Assembly (NCBI GenBank): GCA_001464955.1
Contig: LNEM01000009.1
Location: 372,001-436,000 of the forward strand
DNA length: 64,000 nt
Reading direction: 5' to 3'
Source of the DNA: Rhizobiales bacterium Ga0077537
GTDB lineage: Bacteria > Pseudomonadota > Alphaproteobacteria > Rhizobiales > Hyphomicrobiaceae
Shown here: in pieces, positions 56,673-64,000 of the stretch
Numbering within the stretch: the stretch's first letter is position 1
How the letters are laid out: every line of letters begins with the position of its first letter
Translations under genes and position numbers: made by a program
The notes under the pieces: model-generated
The model's database searches: none
What the model saw: the letters and a program-made list of their open reading frames with translations, nothing else
What the model was told of the DNA's origin: nothing

Positions 56673-57491
56673 ATGGAGGACAAGCAGCCTGCGGCGAGCC
56701 GAAGGGCTCAGCGGCGAAAGGCGCGGCTCGAGGCGCAGGCCGAGCGGCGGAGGCGGCGCGAAGCGTTGCGCAGGCCCGGCAGCCTGACCGATGCTGCGCC
56801 GAGCCGGTTGTCCTTTGGCGCGCGGCTTCGCAACCATTTCCTGACGGGGCTCGTGGTCGTCGGGCCGCTCACGATCACGCTCTATGTGACCTGGTACATC
56901 GTCCATCTGTTCGACAGTTGGGTGAAGCCCTACATCCCGCGCGACTATAACCCCGACAACTACTTGCCCTTTCCGGTCCCGGGTGCGGGTCTCCTGTTCG
57001 CCATCTTCAGCCTCATCGTGATCGGGGCGCTGGCTGCCAACCTGATCGGACGCAGCCTGATTGGCGCCGGTGAGCAGATGCTCGACGGCATGCCGATCGT
57101 GCGCAACGTCTATCGGGGGACGAAGCAGCTTTTTGAATCGGTGGTGTCCGCAACAGGTCCCGAGCAGGCCTTCCAGAAGGTCGGCGTGATGGAGTTCCCG
57201 TCACCGGGGATCTATGCTCTCGTCTTCATCACCGGCGCTGCTTCGGCGCCCATCAAGGCCGTCGTGCCAGGCAAGGACATGATCTCGGTTTTCATGCCCA
57301 CGCATCTGATGCCGCCCTCCGGGTTCACGGTCTTCGTTGCCCGGGAAAAGGTCACGCTGGTCGACATGAGCATTGAGGATGCCGCCAAGATCATCCTCTC
57401 GGCGGGCATGGTGACGCCCGACTCTCAGGCTCGCCTGAAGCAATTGGCCGCCGAGGGCAAGGCGCACGCACGTGTTCCGGTTACCGCCTAG
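56673..57491 (+). CDS. DUF502 family membrane protein
   Basis: A 272-residue protein with a basic, Arg/Ala-rich cytoplasmic N-terminus of about 45 residues, then a membrane helix (FLTGLVVVGPLTITLYVTWY), a second one (GLLFAIFSLIVIGALAANLIG) and a C-terminal soluble domain with the conserved IPLVRNVY-like stretch (PIVRNVYRGTKQLFE) and FMPTHLMPPSGF. The function of DUF502 is unknown. Neighbours are a SPOR protein and a YbjN-domain protein, all envelope-related or uncharacterised. Start at 56673, following GGGAGCGGGG. Confidence 0.82.
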   Translation: MEDKQPAASRRAQRRKARLEAQAERRRRREALRRPGSLTDAAPSRLSFGARLRNHFLTGLVVVGPLTITLYVTWYIVHLFDSWVKPYIPRDYNPDNYLPFPVPGAGLLFAIFSLIVIGALAANLIGRSLIGAGEQMLDGMPIVRNVYRGTKQLFESVVSATGPEQAFQKVGVMEFPSPGIYALVFITGAASAPIKAVVPGKDMISVFMPTHLMPPSGFTVFVAREKVTLVDMSIEDAAKIILSAGMVTPDSQARLKQLAAEGKAHARVPVTA

Positions 57492-57518
57492 CAAGACGCG
57501 GCACCGCGACCTGGCGGC

Positions 57519-58016
57519 TCAGGCGCGCCCTTCGGTCTCGAACATGGCCGAGGCGAGGGCGTGGCGGGAATCCTTGCCCGCCCAGACCACGAACTGGAAG
57601 GCCTGATAGTAACGCTCGCACGCTTCGAGCGCTGCCTTCAGCAGGGCCTCGCACTGACTGACCGTCGCGAGCGTGCCGTTGAGCATCAGCGCCTGCCGGA
57701 ACATGATCAGTCCTTCGGAGGCCCAGACGTCGAAGTGGCCGACCCACATCTGTTCGTTGATCTGCGCCACCAGACGGTAGATCTCACCCATGCGGTTGTC
57801 GGGGATCTTGAAGTCGAAGGCACACGCGATGTGCAGGCTCTCGAGATCCTCGCGCCAGTTGAGCGAGACGTTGTAATCCGCCCACGTGCCGGCGATGGAC
57901 ATCGTCAGTTCGTCTTCGTTCGTCCGCTCGGCGGCCCAATCCTGCGCGGAGGCGACCTGCTCGATCAGGTCGACGGGATTGTTGACGCGGCCAAATCCGG
58001 TATCGGCAATTGCCAT
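57519..58016 (-). CDS. YbjN domain-containing protein
   Basis: A 165-residue alphaproteobacterial YbjN-like protein. The middle contains YNVSLNWREDLESLHIACAFDFKIPD and the conserved YRLVAQINEQMWVGHFDVW segment, which is typical; the fold resembles type III secretion chaperones (CesT-like), and YbjN proteins are linked to stress and motility phenotypes without a known biochemistry. It is convergent with DUF502 (27-bp gap). The ATG at 58016 follows GTGGAGC. This gene beside ubiK, lgt and pgeF is a common alphaproteobacterial neighbourhood. Confidence 0.78.
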   Translation of the reverse strand: MAIADTGFGRVNNPVDLIEQVASAQDWAAERTNEDELTMSIAGTWADYNVSLNWREDLESLHIACAFDFKIPDNRMGEIYRLVAQINEQMWVGHFDVWASEGLIMFRQALMLNGTLATVSQCEALLKAALEACERYYQAFQFVVWAGKDSRHALASAMFETEGRA

Positions 58017-58239
58017 CGCGGGCTCCACTCCTCTCGGGCGGCCGGAACGGCGACCCAGGGGCGTTGTCTTGGAGCGTGACCTAAGCGGACGGGGGCACGA
58101 GTCGCAAGGCGACCCTGAGCTTCTCCACCGGCAATGGCCGGACCACGTCAGAGGTCCTGTTTTCGGCACTTTGGCCCGGGTCGGCGTGCCATGGCCTGTG
58201 GACGAGCTGTGGATGAAATGGGGAGAAGATGGACGGCCG

Positions 58240-58512
58240 TCAGTTGGAAGGGCCGGCGCTTGACGAACGAAGCCTGTCTTCCAGCGCGGCAAGCCGCGCG
58301 GCGAGTGCATCGTTCTCGTCGCGGGCCTTCTGGGCCATGGCCTTGACGGCTTCGAATTCCTCGCGCGAGACCACATCCATCTCGCGCAGCATCCGTTCGC
58401 CCTGGGCACGGAAAACCGTCTCCACCTCACGGCGCAGGCCCTGGGCCGCTCCGGCGGCATCCGTCATCAGTTTTGCAAACTCGTCGAGCACGCGATTGTT
58501 CGACTGGGTCAT
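58240..58512 (-). CDS. ubiK: Ubiquinone biosynthesis accessory factor UbiK (YqiC/BMFP family)
   Basis: A 90-residue small helical protein. The first half has the BMFP pattern (RVLDEFAKLMTDAAGAAQGLRREVE) with a helix and the second half is a coiled coil (REEFEAVKAMAQKARDENDALAARLAALEDRL). In E. coli UbiK supports the cytoplasmic Ubi complex under aerobic conditions and binds phospholipid. The start at 58512 follows GGGAAGCGAG. A larger ORF extends upstream but its extra part is not UbiK-like. It diverges from lgt across a 197-bp gap. Confidence 0.85.
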   Translation of the reverse strand: MTQSNNRVLDEFAKLMTDAAGAAQGLRREVETVFRAQGERMLREMDVVSREEFEAVKAMAQKARDENDALAARLAALEDRLRSSSAGPSN

Positions 58513-58709
58513 GGTAGCTCGCTTCCCGTGGCACGATCCGATCGAGGTGACTATGGGCAGGCGGGCCATGCGCCGCAAGGGCGGAGGCGCCGTTGGGGCA
58601 GGTTGACACGGGGGCCGGAGTGGATCACCGACAGGGCCGGAGCGGCGTTGCTTCCTGATGCAGCGTCGCCGAAAGGTCGACACGGCGCCGTCACGCGAGA
58701 GGATGCTCG

Positions 58710-59531
58710 ATGCTCGTCATACCCTATCCGGCCATTGACCCCGTAGCCCTGTCGCTCGGGCCGGTCGAGATCAAGTGGTACGGGATCGCCTATGCGGCCG
58801 GACTGCTGCTCGGCTGGACGTATATACGACGCCTGCTGTCGACACCTCGGCTGTGGCGGGGCGAGAAGGCGCCGATCGATCGGGCGGCAGCGGACGATCT
58901 CTTCATCTTCGTGGCGCTCGGCGTGGTCATCGGCGGGCGGCTCGGCAATGTCCTGCTCTATGATCTTGCGTACTACACGCGCCATCCGCTGGAGATCTTC
59001 GCGATCTGGCGGGGCGGGATGGCGTTTCACGGTGGGCTCGCCGGCACGATCGTGGCGATGTGGCTGTTCGCGAGGCGCAACGGGGCAAATCCGCTCTCGA
59101 TCATGGACCTCGTGGCGGCTGCGGTGCCGTTCGGGCTCTTCTTCGGCAGGGTGGCGAACTTCATCAACGCGGAAGTTCTCGGCCGGATCACGAACGTTCC
59201 GTGGGCGATGGTGTTTCCCGGAGCGGGGCCGCTGCCGAGGCATCCGGCGCAGCTCTACGAAGCGGTGCTCGAGGGCATCGTGCTGTTCCTCGTGCTCCGC
59301 TTCGCCACCCACGCTCGTGGCACGCTCCGGACGCCGGGCCTGACAGGGGCGATCTTTCTCATCGGCTATGGCGTGTTCCGGATCGCGTGCGAACTGTTCA
59401 AGGAGGACGATTATGCCGCGAGGCTCGGCATCCAGCCGCTGACGCTCGGCATGATCTATTCGCTGCCGATGATCGCCGCCGGTGTCGTCGCGATCCTGCT
59501 CGTGACGCGGGGGAGCAAGACGGCGGCATGA
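58710..59531 (+). CDS. lgt: Prolipoprotein diacylglyceryl transferase
   Basis: Transfers diacylglyceryl from phosphatidylglycerol to the lipobox cysteine of prolipoproteins in the inner membrane, the first step of lipoprotein maturation. The 273-residue integral membrane protein shows LGPVEIKWYGIAYAAGLLLG, GGRLGNVLLY, the HGGLAGTIVAM signature region and GRVANFINAEVLGRITNVPW. It is directly followed by a MidA-type methyltransferase (4-bp overlap) and pgeF. A lipoprotein gene lies at 61.7 kb. Confidence 0.95.
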   Translation: MLVIPYPAIDPVALSLGPVEIKWYGIAYAAGLLLGWTYIRRLLSTPRLWRGEKAPIDRAAADDLFIFVALGVVIGGRLGNVLLYDLAYYTRHPLEIFAIWRGGMAFHGGLAGTIVAMWLFARRNGANPLSIMDLVAAAVPFGLFFGRVANFINAEVLGRITNVPWAMVFPGAGPLPRHPAQLYEAVLEGIVLFLVLRFATHARGTLRTPGLTGAIFLIGYGVFRIACELFKEDDYAARLGIQPLTLGMIYSLPMIAAGVVAILLVTRGSKTAA

Positions 59532-60652
59532 GCTACGACCCGCTCGCACGGAGGCCGACGCCGCTCACCAGTCGGCTGCTTCGATCGATCGCGGAGCGGG
59601 GACCGATGCCAGTCTCCGACTACATGCGGCTTTGTCTTTCGGATCCCGAGCATGGCTATTATCGCCGAGCAACCGCGATCGGACGGGACGGAGATTTTGT
59701 GACGGCGCCGGAGATCAGCCAGGTGTTCGGCGAGTTGCTCGGGCTGTGGGCGGCTGTGGTCTGGACGGGCATGGGGCGGCCAGAGCCGTTCGATCTGGTG
59801 GAGTTCGGGCCGGGACGGGGCACGCTGATGGCGGATGCGCTCAGGGCGGCCAGCAAGGTTCCGGGCTTCCGGACTGCGATACGAGTCCATCTCGTCGAAG
59901 TCAGTCCCGTCCTCCGCGCCGCACAACAACAGACGCTCGCCGGGTCGCACGCCGACATCTCCTGGCACGAGACGGCGGATGACATCGCCGACGGTGGGGC
60001 GCCCTGCGCCATGCTCGGCAACGAGTTCCTGGATGTGGCGCCGGTCGATCAGTACGTGCGGACGGACGCGGGTTGGGCGCGACGGTCCGTCGGTGTCGAT
60101 GGCGAGGGACGGCTGGCGTTCGTCGCGGGGGATACCGTCACGCCGCCGGACGAGGCGGGTGCCGTGGGCAATGGCCAGGCTGGAGACGTGCGCGAGGTCG
60201 GCGACTACGGGCCGCTGCTGGCGCCCATGGCGCGGCGTGCGGCACGAAGCCCGACGGCTTGCCTCCTCATCGACTACGGCCACGAGGGACCCGCCGTGGG
60301 CGATACGCTGCAGGCGGTTCGGGCGCATCGCCATGAGCATCCGCTGACGTCGCCCGGCGAAGCGGATCTGACGGCGCAGGTCGATTTCTCACAGGTGTCT
60401 TCGCTGGCGCGTCGCGCGGGGTTCGCGGTCGACGGTCCCGTCACGCAGGCCCGGTTTCTCGGTATGCTCGGCGTCAGCGAGCGGGCCTCACGCCTGATGT
60501 CAGCCAATCCCGGTCGCGCCGGGGAAATCGAGACCGGCATCGCGAGGTTGATGGCGCCGATGGGAATGGGCGGCCGGTTCAAGGTGCTCGGGCTGAGGCG
60601 TGGCTACGGCGATTTGCTGCCCGGGCTTGCGCCGGCACCAGACGCGCGCTGA
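59528..60652 (+). CDS. SAM-dependent methyltransferase, MidA/NDUFAF7 family
   Basis: A 374-residue class I methyltransferase of the DUF185 family. The N-terminus has PMPVSDYMRLCLSDPEHGYY, motif I is LVEFGPGRGTLMADAL, and LGNEFLDVAPVDQY and LIDYGHEGPAVGDTLQAV follow. The mitochondrial homologue NDUFAF7 methylates an arginine of a complex I subunit; the bacterial target is not proven but may be the same NADH dehydrogenase subunit. It overlaps lgt by 4 bp and is followed by pgeF after 33 bp, the usual alphaproteobacterial operon. Confidence 0.88.
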   Translation: MSYDPLARRPTPLTSRLLRSIAERGPMPVSDYMRLCLSDPEHGYYRRATAIGRDGDFVTAPEISQVFGELLGLWAAVVWTGMGRPEPFDLVEFGPGRGTLMADALRAASKVPGFRTAIRVHLVEVSPVLRAAQQQTLAGSHADISWHETADDIADGGAPCAMLGNEFLDVAPVDQYVRTDAGWARRSVGVDGEGRLAFVAGDTVTPPDEAGAVGNGQAGDVREVGDYGPLLAPMARRAARSPTACLLIDYGHEGPAVGDTLQAVRAHRHEHPLTSPGEADLTAQVDFSQVSSLARRAGFAVDGPVTQARFLGMLGVSERASRLMSANPGRAGEIETGIARLMAPMGMGGRFKVLGLRRGYGDLLPGLAPAPDAR

Positions 60653-60685
60653 TCGTTGCCCGGGGAACTGAAGAGAGGGGACCTG

Positions 60686-61462
60686 ATGCCTAGTCCGATC
60701 ACTGCCGACTGCCTCGCCGAAATCGGAAAGATTGCGGATCATGGGTTCTTTACGCGCGAAGGTGGCGTTTCGACGGGGATCTATGCCGGGCTCAACTGCG
60801 GGGCCGGCTCGCGCGACGAGCTGGCGGCGGTGCTCGAGAACAGGGCACGCGTGGCGCGCCATCTCGGGGCCGGTGCCGAAAGCCTCCTCACCTGCCATCA
60901 AGTGCACAGCGCCGATGCCGTGATCGTCACCGAGCCGTGGGAGATCGGGCAAAATCCGAAGGCCGACGCGATGGTCACGCGTGTGCCCGGGCTGGTGCTC
61001 GGTGCGCTGGCTGCCGATTGCGCACCGATTCTTTTCGCCGACCCTGAGGCACGTGTCGTCGGTGCCGCCCATGCCGGATGGAAGGGCGCGCTGACCGGCG
61101 TGCTGGAGGCGACGGTGGCGGCCATGGTGCAACTCGGAGCGAAGCCTGGGCGGATCCGGGCAGCGCTCGGGCCGTGCATAGGGCCGGAGGCCTATGAGGT
61201 CGGTCCGGAGTTCGAGGAGCGGTTCCTTGCAGCCGGCGCGGAGAATGCCCGGTTCTTCCGGCGGCCGACGCCAGAGGCTCGGCCGCGTTTCGATCTCCCG
61301 GGCTACGTCCTTGCACGGCTGGAACGGCTCGGTCTCGATACCGTCGAGAACGCGACGGCCTGCACCTATGGGGACGAGACGCGGCTGTTCAGCTATCGGC
61401 GAGCGACGCATCGGGGCGAGCCGGATTACGGTCGGCAGGTGTCTGCCATCGTTTTGCTGTAG
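60686..61462 (+). CDS. pgeF: Peptidoglycan editing factor PgeF / polyphenol oxidase family
   Basis: A 258-residue YfiH/DUF152 protein of the bacterial laccase-like family. The conserved motifs HQVHSADAVIV, ADCAPILFADPEARVVGAAHAGWKGA and GPCIGPEAYEVG are all present with their metal-binding His and Cys. In E. coli PgeF (YfiH) limits incorporation of L-serine in place of L-alanine in peptidoglycan; purine nucleosides have been reported as substrates elsewhere. The ATG at 60686 follows GAGAGGGG. A TTG at 60656 gives a longer form that I consider unlikely. Last gene of the lgt operon. Confidence 0.9.
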   Translation: MPSPITADCLAEIGKIADHGFFTREGGVSTGIYAGLNCGAGSRDELAAVLENRARVARHLGAGAESLLTCHQVHSADAVIVTEPWEIGQNPKADAMVTRVPGLVLGALAADCAPILFADPEARVVGAAHAGWKGALTGVLEATVAAMVQLGAKPGRIRAALGPCIGPEAYEVGPEFEERFLAAGAENARFFRRPTPEARPRFDLPGYVLARLERLGLDTVENATACTYGDETRLFSYRRATHRGEPDYGRQVSAIVLL

Positions 61463-61464
61463 TT

Positions 61465-61473
61465 TATCCACAG
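61465..61473 (+). promoter_or_regulatory. Single perfect DnaA box
   Basis: TTATCCACA at 61465-61473, two bases after the pgeF stop, is an exact DnaA box. Only one such site was noticed; it may be chance or a titration/regulatory site. Confidence 0.35.
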
Positions 61474-61543
61474 ATGTGTAGGGGAGTTTCCGGCCTTTAC
61501 CGGGATCGGCCTGTGAAAACGTTCGATCTGGGGCTGGACGACC

Positions 61544-61552
61544 GGGGGGGGG
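61544..61552 (+). repeat. Run of nine G in the pgeF-lipoprotein gap
   Basis: Nine G in a row in a non-coding stretch about 115 bp before the lipoprotein gene. Variation in its length could alter promoter spacing, but no promoter is evident here. Confidence 0.8.
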
Positions 61553-61667
61553 AGGGCTAGAGGGCAAATAAGCGCTGAATCACAAGAGATTCGCGCACGT
61601 TGGCCGCTAAGTTTGTACGCCGGCCGCCGAGTGTCAGCGGGAAGACAGGCAAGAAGGGGACGTCGTC

Positions 61668-62687
61668 GTGACGGACTTCGGCGCTGCTACGGCGTGGACG
61701 AGACTTCGGACATTCGGTGTCGCCTCAGGCGTCGTCGCGGTCTGCATCGGAATGGCTGGCTGCGAGACAGCGGGCAACATTCTCGGTGGTAATAACGAGA
61801 TTTCGACGGAGACGGTGGCGCAACCGCCAGCGGCCCCCGCGAAACCTGTGATGGCCGCGCGCTTCGCGCTGGCCCCCATCATCGGTGCCCCCGACGCTGT
61901 GGCACAGCAACTCAGAGATCAGATCACCCAGGCCGGTGAACGCAACCGGATCGGCATCCTTGCGGATCGCGATCCGTCAGCCGATTACGGCATGCGCGGC
62001 TACCTCGTCGCGGCCCGGGATCGGGGCGGGGTCAAGGTGTCATACATCTGGGATGTGACCGATCCGAGCGGCAAGCGCGTCAACCGGATTACAGGTGAGG
62101 AAGTGGCGGCAGCTGCTCCGGGCGCGAAAGAGCCCTGGGCGTCGGTGACACCCACGATCCTGCAGTCGGTGGCGGAGAAGGTTGCCGGCCAGCTGGGGAC
62201 ATGGGCTCCGACACAGCCCCGAGCGGCCACACCCATCGCGTCCGCAGCGCCAGCCGCACCTGCCGTCCAGACTGCGTCGGTCGCCGTTTCGCCGACCGCG
62301 ACGGCATCGGTATCGCCGGGCGTCGCCGGAACGCTCCCCATCGTCAGTGGTGCGCCCGGTGACGGAAACTCGGCGCTGGCGCAGGCGCTGAGCCGGGAAA
62401 TGCAGCGTCAGGGCGTGCCACTGGATGGTCAGGCCGGCCGCGGCTACCGGGTCGAGGGTCAGGTGATCGTCGGGGCTGTCAAGGATGGCAAGCAGTCTAT
62501 CCAGATCGACTGGCGGGTGAAGGACGCCAAGGGTGCCTCGGTTGGCACCGTCACCCAGAAAAACAGCATTCCGCCGGGTTCGCTCGACGGCTCCTGGGGG
62601 CAGACGGCCGATGCCGCAGCAGCTGCTGCCGCGCAGGGCATCATCAAGCTTCTTCCCCAGCAATCGGCTGCCCGAACCACCAACTGA
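61668..62687 (+). CDS. Predicted lipoprotein of unknown function
   Basis: I do not recognise a named family. The 339-residue protein has an N-terminal signal with a lipobox (IGMAGCE, Cys32), so it should be an Lgt substrate. Two similar lobes follow: one at residues 60-180 (RFALAPIIGAPDAVAQQLRDQI and GYLVAARDRGGVKVSYIWDVTDPSG) and one at 225-335 (LPIVSGAPGDGNSALAQALSREM and VEGQVIVGAVKDGKQSIQIDWRVKDAKG), joined by an Ala/Pro/Thr-rich linker. This internal repeat suggests a duplicated periplasmic domain. The GTG start at 61668 follows AAGAAGGGGA. Placement between pgeF and prs is all the context available. Confidence 0.7.
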   Translation: MTDFGAATAWTRLRTFGVASGVVAVCIGMAGCETAGNILGGNNEISTETVAQPPAAPAKPVMAARFALAPIIGAPDAVAQQLRDQITQAGERNRIGILADRDPSADYGMRGYLVAARDRGGVKVSYIWDVTDPSGKRVNRITGEEVAAAAPGAKEPWASVTPTILQSVAEKVAGQLGTWAPTQPRAATPIASAAPAAPAVQTASVAVSPTATASVSPGVAGTLPIVSGAPGDGNSALAQALSREMQRQGVPLDGQAGRGYRVEGQVIVGAVKDGKQSIQIDWRVKDAKGASVGTVTQKNSIPPGSLDGSWGQTADAAAAAAAQGIIKLLPQQSAARTTN

Positions 62688-62732
62688 CGCCTCCGGGCGC
62701 AGCGGGGTTCGCGAAAGCATCACAACCAGCTT

Positions 62733-62763
62733 CGGGCCCGGGACGTTTACACGCCCGGGCCCG
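62733..62763 (+). terminator. Strong hairpin after the lipoprotein gene
   Basis: CGGGCCCGGG and CCCGGGCCCG form a perfect 10-bp stem, with inner CGT/ACG pairing in the loop. No good T-tract follows, so termination may be partial. Confidence 0.5.
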
Positions 62764-62870
62764 CTTGCTATGAGGCGGCGCGTGTCATCCTGATGACAAC
62801 CGGTGCTGAGGAAGGCTTGGCCATGCCGTTCGACGCTCGTATGCACCAGTGGGGGCCGGGAGGGCCATCG

Positions 62871-63809
62871 ATGAAACTCGTCGCGGGTAACAGCAACCGT
62901 CCATTGGCGGAAGCGATCAGCGAAGCCCTGAGTTCGCCGCTCACCAAGGGGTTCGTGAAGCGCTTCGCGGACATGGAAGTGTTCGTCGAGATCGAGGAAA
63001 ACGTCCGTGGCGAGGATGTCTACATCATCCAGGGAACGGCGTTTCCGGCCAACGACAACCTGATGGAACTGCTGATCCTGACCGACGCCCTGAAGCGGGC
63101 ATCGGCCAAGCGCATCACGGCCGTCATGCCCTACTTCGGCTATGCGCGGCAGGACCGGAAGCCCGGGCCGCGCACCCCCATCTCCGCGAAGCTGGTCGCA
63201 AACCTCATCGAGCGGGCGGGCGTCGACCGGGTGATGACGCTCGATCTGCACGCCGGCCAGATCCAGGGGTTCTTCGATATCCCGACCGACAACCTCTTTG
63301 CCGCTCCGCTCTTCGCGCGCGACATCCAGGACAACTATCCGTCGGACGATCTCGTCGTCGTGTCGCCCGACGTCGGCGGCGTGGTGCGCGCTCGGGCGCT
63401 CGCCAAGCGGCTTGGGCAGAACGTGCCGATCGCCATCTGCGACAAGCGTCGCGAGCGGGCGGGGCATTCGGAGGTCATGCATGTCATCGGCGACGTCGAG
63501 GGCATGAAGTGCGTGCTGGTCGACGATATCGTCGATTCCGGCGGCACGCTGGTCAACGCCGCCAATGCGCTGCTGAAGCAGGGAGCGACAGAAGTGCACG
63601 CCTACATCACGCACGGCGTGCTGTCGGGCGGGGCGGTATCGCGGATCACCAACTCGAAGCTGAAGACGCTCGTCATCACGGACAGCATCATGCCGACCGA
63701 AGCTGTCAAGGCGGCACGCAACATCCGCGTGCTCTCGATCGCCGGGCTGCTCGCCGAGGGCATTGCGCGGACGGCGCGCAACGAGAGCGTGTCGAGCCTG
63801 TTCTACTGA
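62871..63809 (+). CDS. prs: Ribose-phosphate pyrophosphokinase (PRPP synthase)
   Basis: Makes phosphoribosyl pyrophosphate from ribose 5-phosphate and ATP for nucleotide, histidine and tryptophan synthesis. The 312-residue protein shows [13 protein letters not shown], the ATP-binding [18 protein letters not shown] stretch, [17 protein letters not shown] and the PRPP-binding [13 protein letters not shown]. The start at 62871, after GGGAGGG, gives the normal N-terminus; an ATG at 62793 would add 26 unconserved residues. A clear terminator follows. Link to trpC: PRPP is a substrate for the tryptophan pathway, though TrpD is not in the window. Confidence 0.96.
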   Translation: MKLVAGNSNRPLAEAISEALSSPLTKGFVKRFADMEVFVEIEENVRGEDVYIIQGTAFPANDNLMELLILTDALKRASAKRITAVMPYFGYARQDRKPGPRTPISAKLVANLIERAGVDRVMTLDLHAGQIQGFFDIPTDNLFAAPLFARDIQDNYPSDDLVVVSPDVGGVVRARALAKRLGQNVPIAICDKRRERAGHSEVMHVIGDVEGMKCVLVDDIVDSGGTLVNAANALLKQGATEVHAYITHGVLSGGAVSRITNSKLKTLVITDSIMPTEAVKAARNIRVLSIAGLLAEGIARTARNESVSSLFY

Positions 63810-63860
63810 CGGGTGGGGAAAGCCCGACCCGCATCGTGGCGGACCCTGAAGGTTGGCGAA

Positions 63861-63890
63861 GGCGGAGGGCGTGATGCCCCCCGCCTTTTT
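63861..63890 (+). terminator. Rho-independent terminator of prs
   Basis: Ten-bp stem with one mismatch (GGCGGAGGGC / GCCCCCCGCC), loop GTGAT, then five T. It sits just past prs and ends a few bases before the stop of the convergent partial gene. Confidence 0.85.
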
Positions 63891-63894
63891 CGTA

Positions 63895-64000
63895 TCAGGT
63901 GGCGTAGCGCGTGAACGCCGTCGTGGTGGCGCGGGCCTTCCAGTCCGTCACGACGCAGACGATGGCGCACTTGCCGGCGGCGACGGCTTTCTTGGCGCGC
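63895..64000 (-). CDS. Partial CDS, C-terminus of a probable thiamine-diphosphate enzyme
   Basis: An open frame enters from the right edge on the minus strand and ends at a TGA (63895-63897). The visible tail reads AKKAVAAGKCAIVCVVTDWK and then ARATTTAFTRYAT, which resembles the C-terminal end of acetolactate-synthase-like ThDP enzymes (a hydrophobic strand then a short polar tail). Only about 34 residues are visible, so the family call is tentative. Confidence 0.45.
   Translation of the reverse strand, partial: RAKKAVAAGKCAIVCVVTDWKARATTTAFTRYAT

Noticed and set aside
58190-58215. A second DnaA-like sequence near 58.2 kb
   Set aside because: Only eight of nine positions match, and such near-matches are expected by chance.
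61465-61552. A replication origin at the DnaA box after pgeF
   Set aside because: Only one box, no AT-rich unwinding region and no dnaA, parAB or hemE nearby.

Overview
The window is about 64 kb of high-GC chromosome from an alphaproteobacterium, most likely of the order Hyphomicrobiales (Rhizobiales); the genus cannot be resolved from the sequence alone. Three things point there: the gene order trpC-moaC-moeA-lexA-(comEC)-gltX-gltA, a GTTC-N7-GTTC LexA operator upstream of lexA, and the grouping lgt / MidA-type methyltransferase / pgeF with ubiK and a YbjN-domain gene. Coding density is high and codon use looks even. I see no insertion sequence, prophage, CRISPR array, tRNA or rRNA. This is core and near-core chromosome, not a genomic island.

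Layout. 1-978: soxYZ of a thiosulfate-oxidation cluster that runs off the left edge (the RBS and ATG of the next gene, possibly soxA, are at 16-3). 1245-10582: a fatty-acid beta-oxidation locus with fadE, two tandem LURP-one/tubby-like genes, fadJ and fadI, facing a MerR regulator and fadD. 10879-12499: an acyl carrier protein / ketoacyl synthase pair of NodF/NodE-like layout. 12554-16775: manganese uptake, mntR divergent from sitABCD. 16719-18998: an ELM1-like protein and a YeeE/YedE sulfur transporter. 19137-27909: housekeeping block gltA, gltX, comEC, lexA, moeA, moaC, trpC. 28040-33947: enoyl-CoA hydratase, tusA, an MMPL/RND exporter coupled to a threonine aldolase, a small secreted protein and gph. 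34098-42752: gabD, rpiA, gor, an outer-membrane beta-barrel, an SDR, yceI, ybdK and class II DAHP synthase. 42930-49036: an unknown gene with an 11-G tract at its start, then a catabolic module (enoyl-CoA hydratase, metal-dependent hydrolase, carboxymuconolactone decarboxylase-like protein, luciferase-like flavin enzyme, PNPOx-like protein, YdeI-like protein, lactonase-like metallo-hydrolase). 49198-64000: malonyl-CoA decarboxylase, zinc metallopeptidase, glmU, glmS, a SPOR protein, DUF502, YbjN, ubiK, lgt, midA, pgeF, a lipoprotein, prs and the tail of a probable ThDP enzyme.

How the genes fit together. The fad genes, two further enoyl-CoA hydratases and malonyl-CoA decarboxylase suggest strong use of fatty or organic acids. 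soxYZ, YedE and TusA point to reduced-sulfur metabolism. mntR-sitABCD is a self-contained metal-homeostasis unit. glmU and glmS together supply UDP-GlcNAc, and lgt, pgeF and the SPOR protein also belong to envelope building.

I found no clearly new multi-gene system. The most promising leads are the tandem LURP-one-like genes inside a beta-oxidation operon, the 11-G tract in the initiation region of an unrecognised gene, and the 43.4-48.2 kb catabolic module. All functions are read from sequence motifs and remembered family features; no database search was run.
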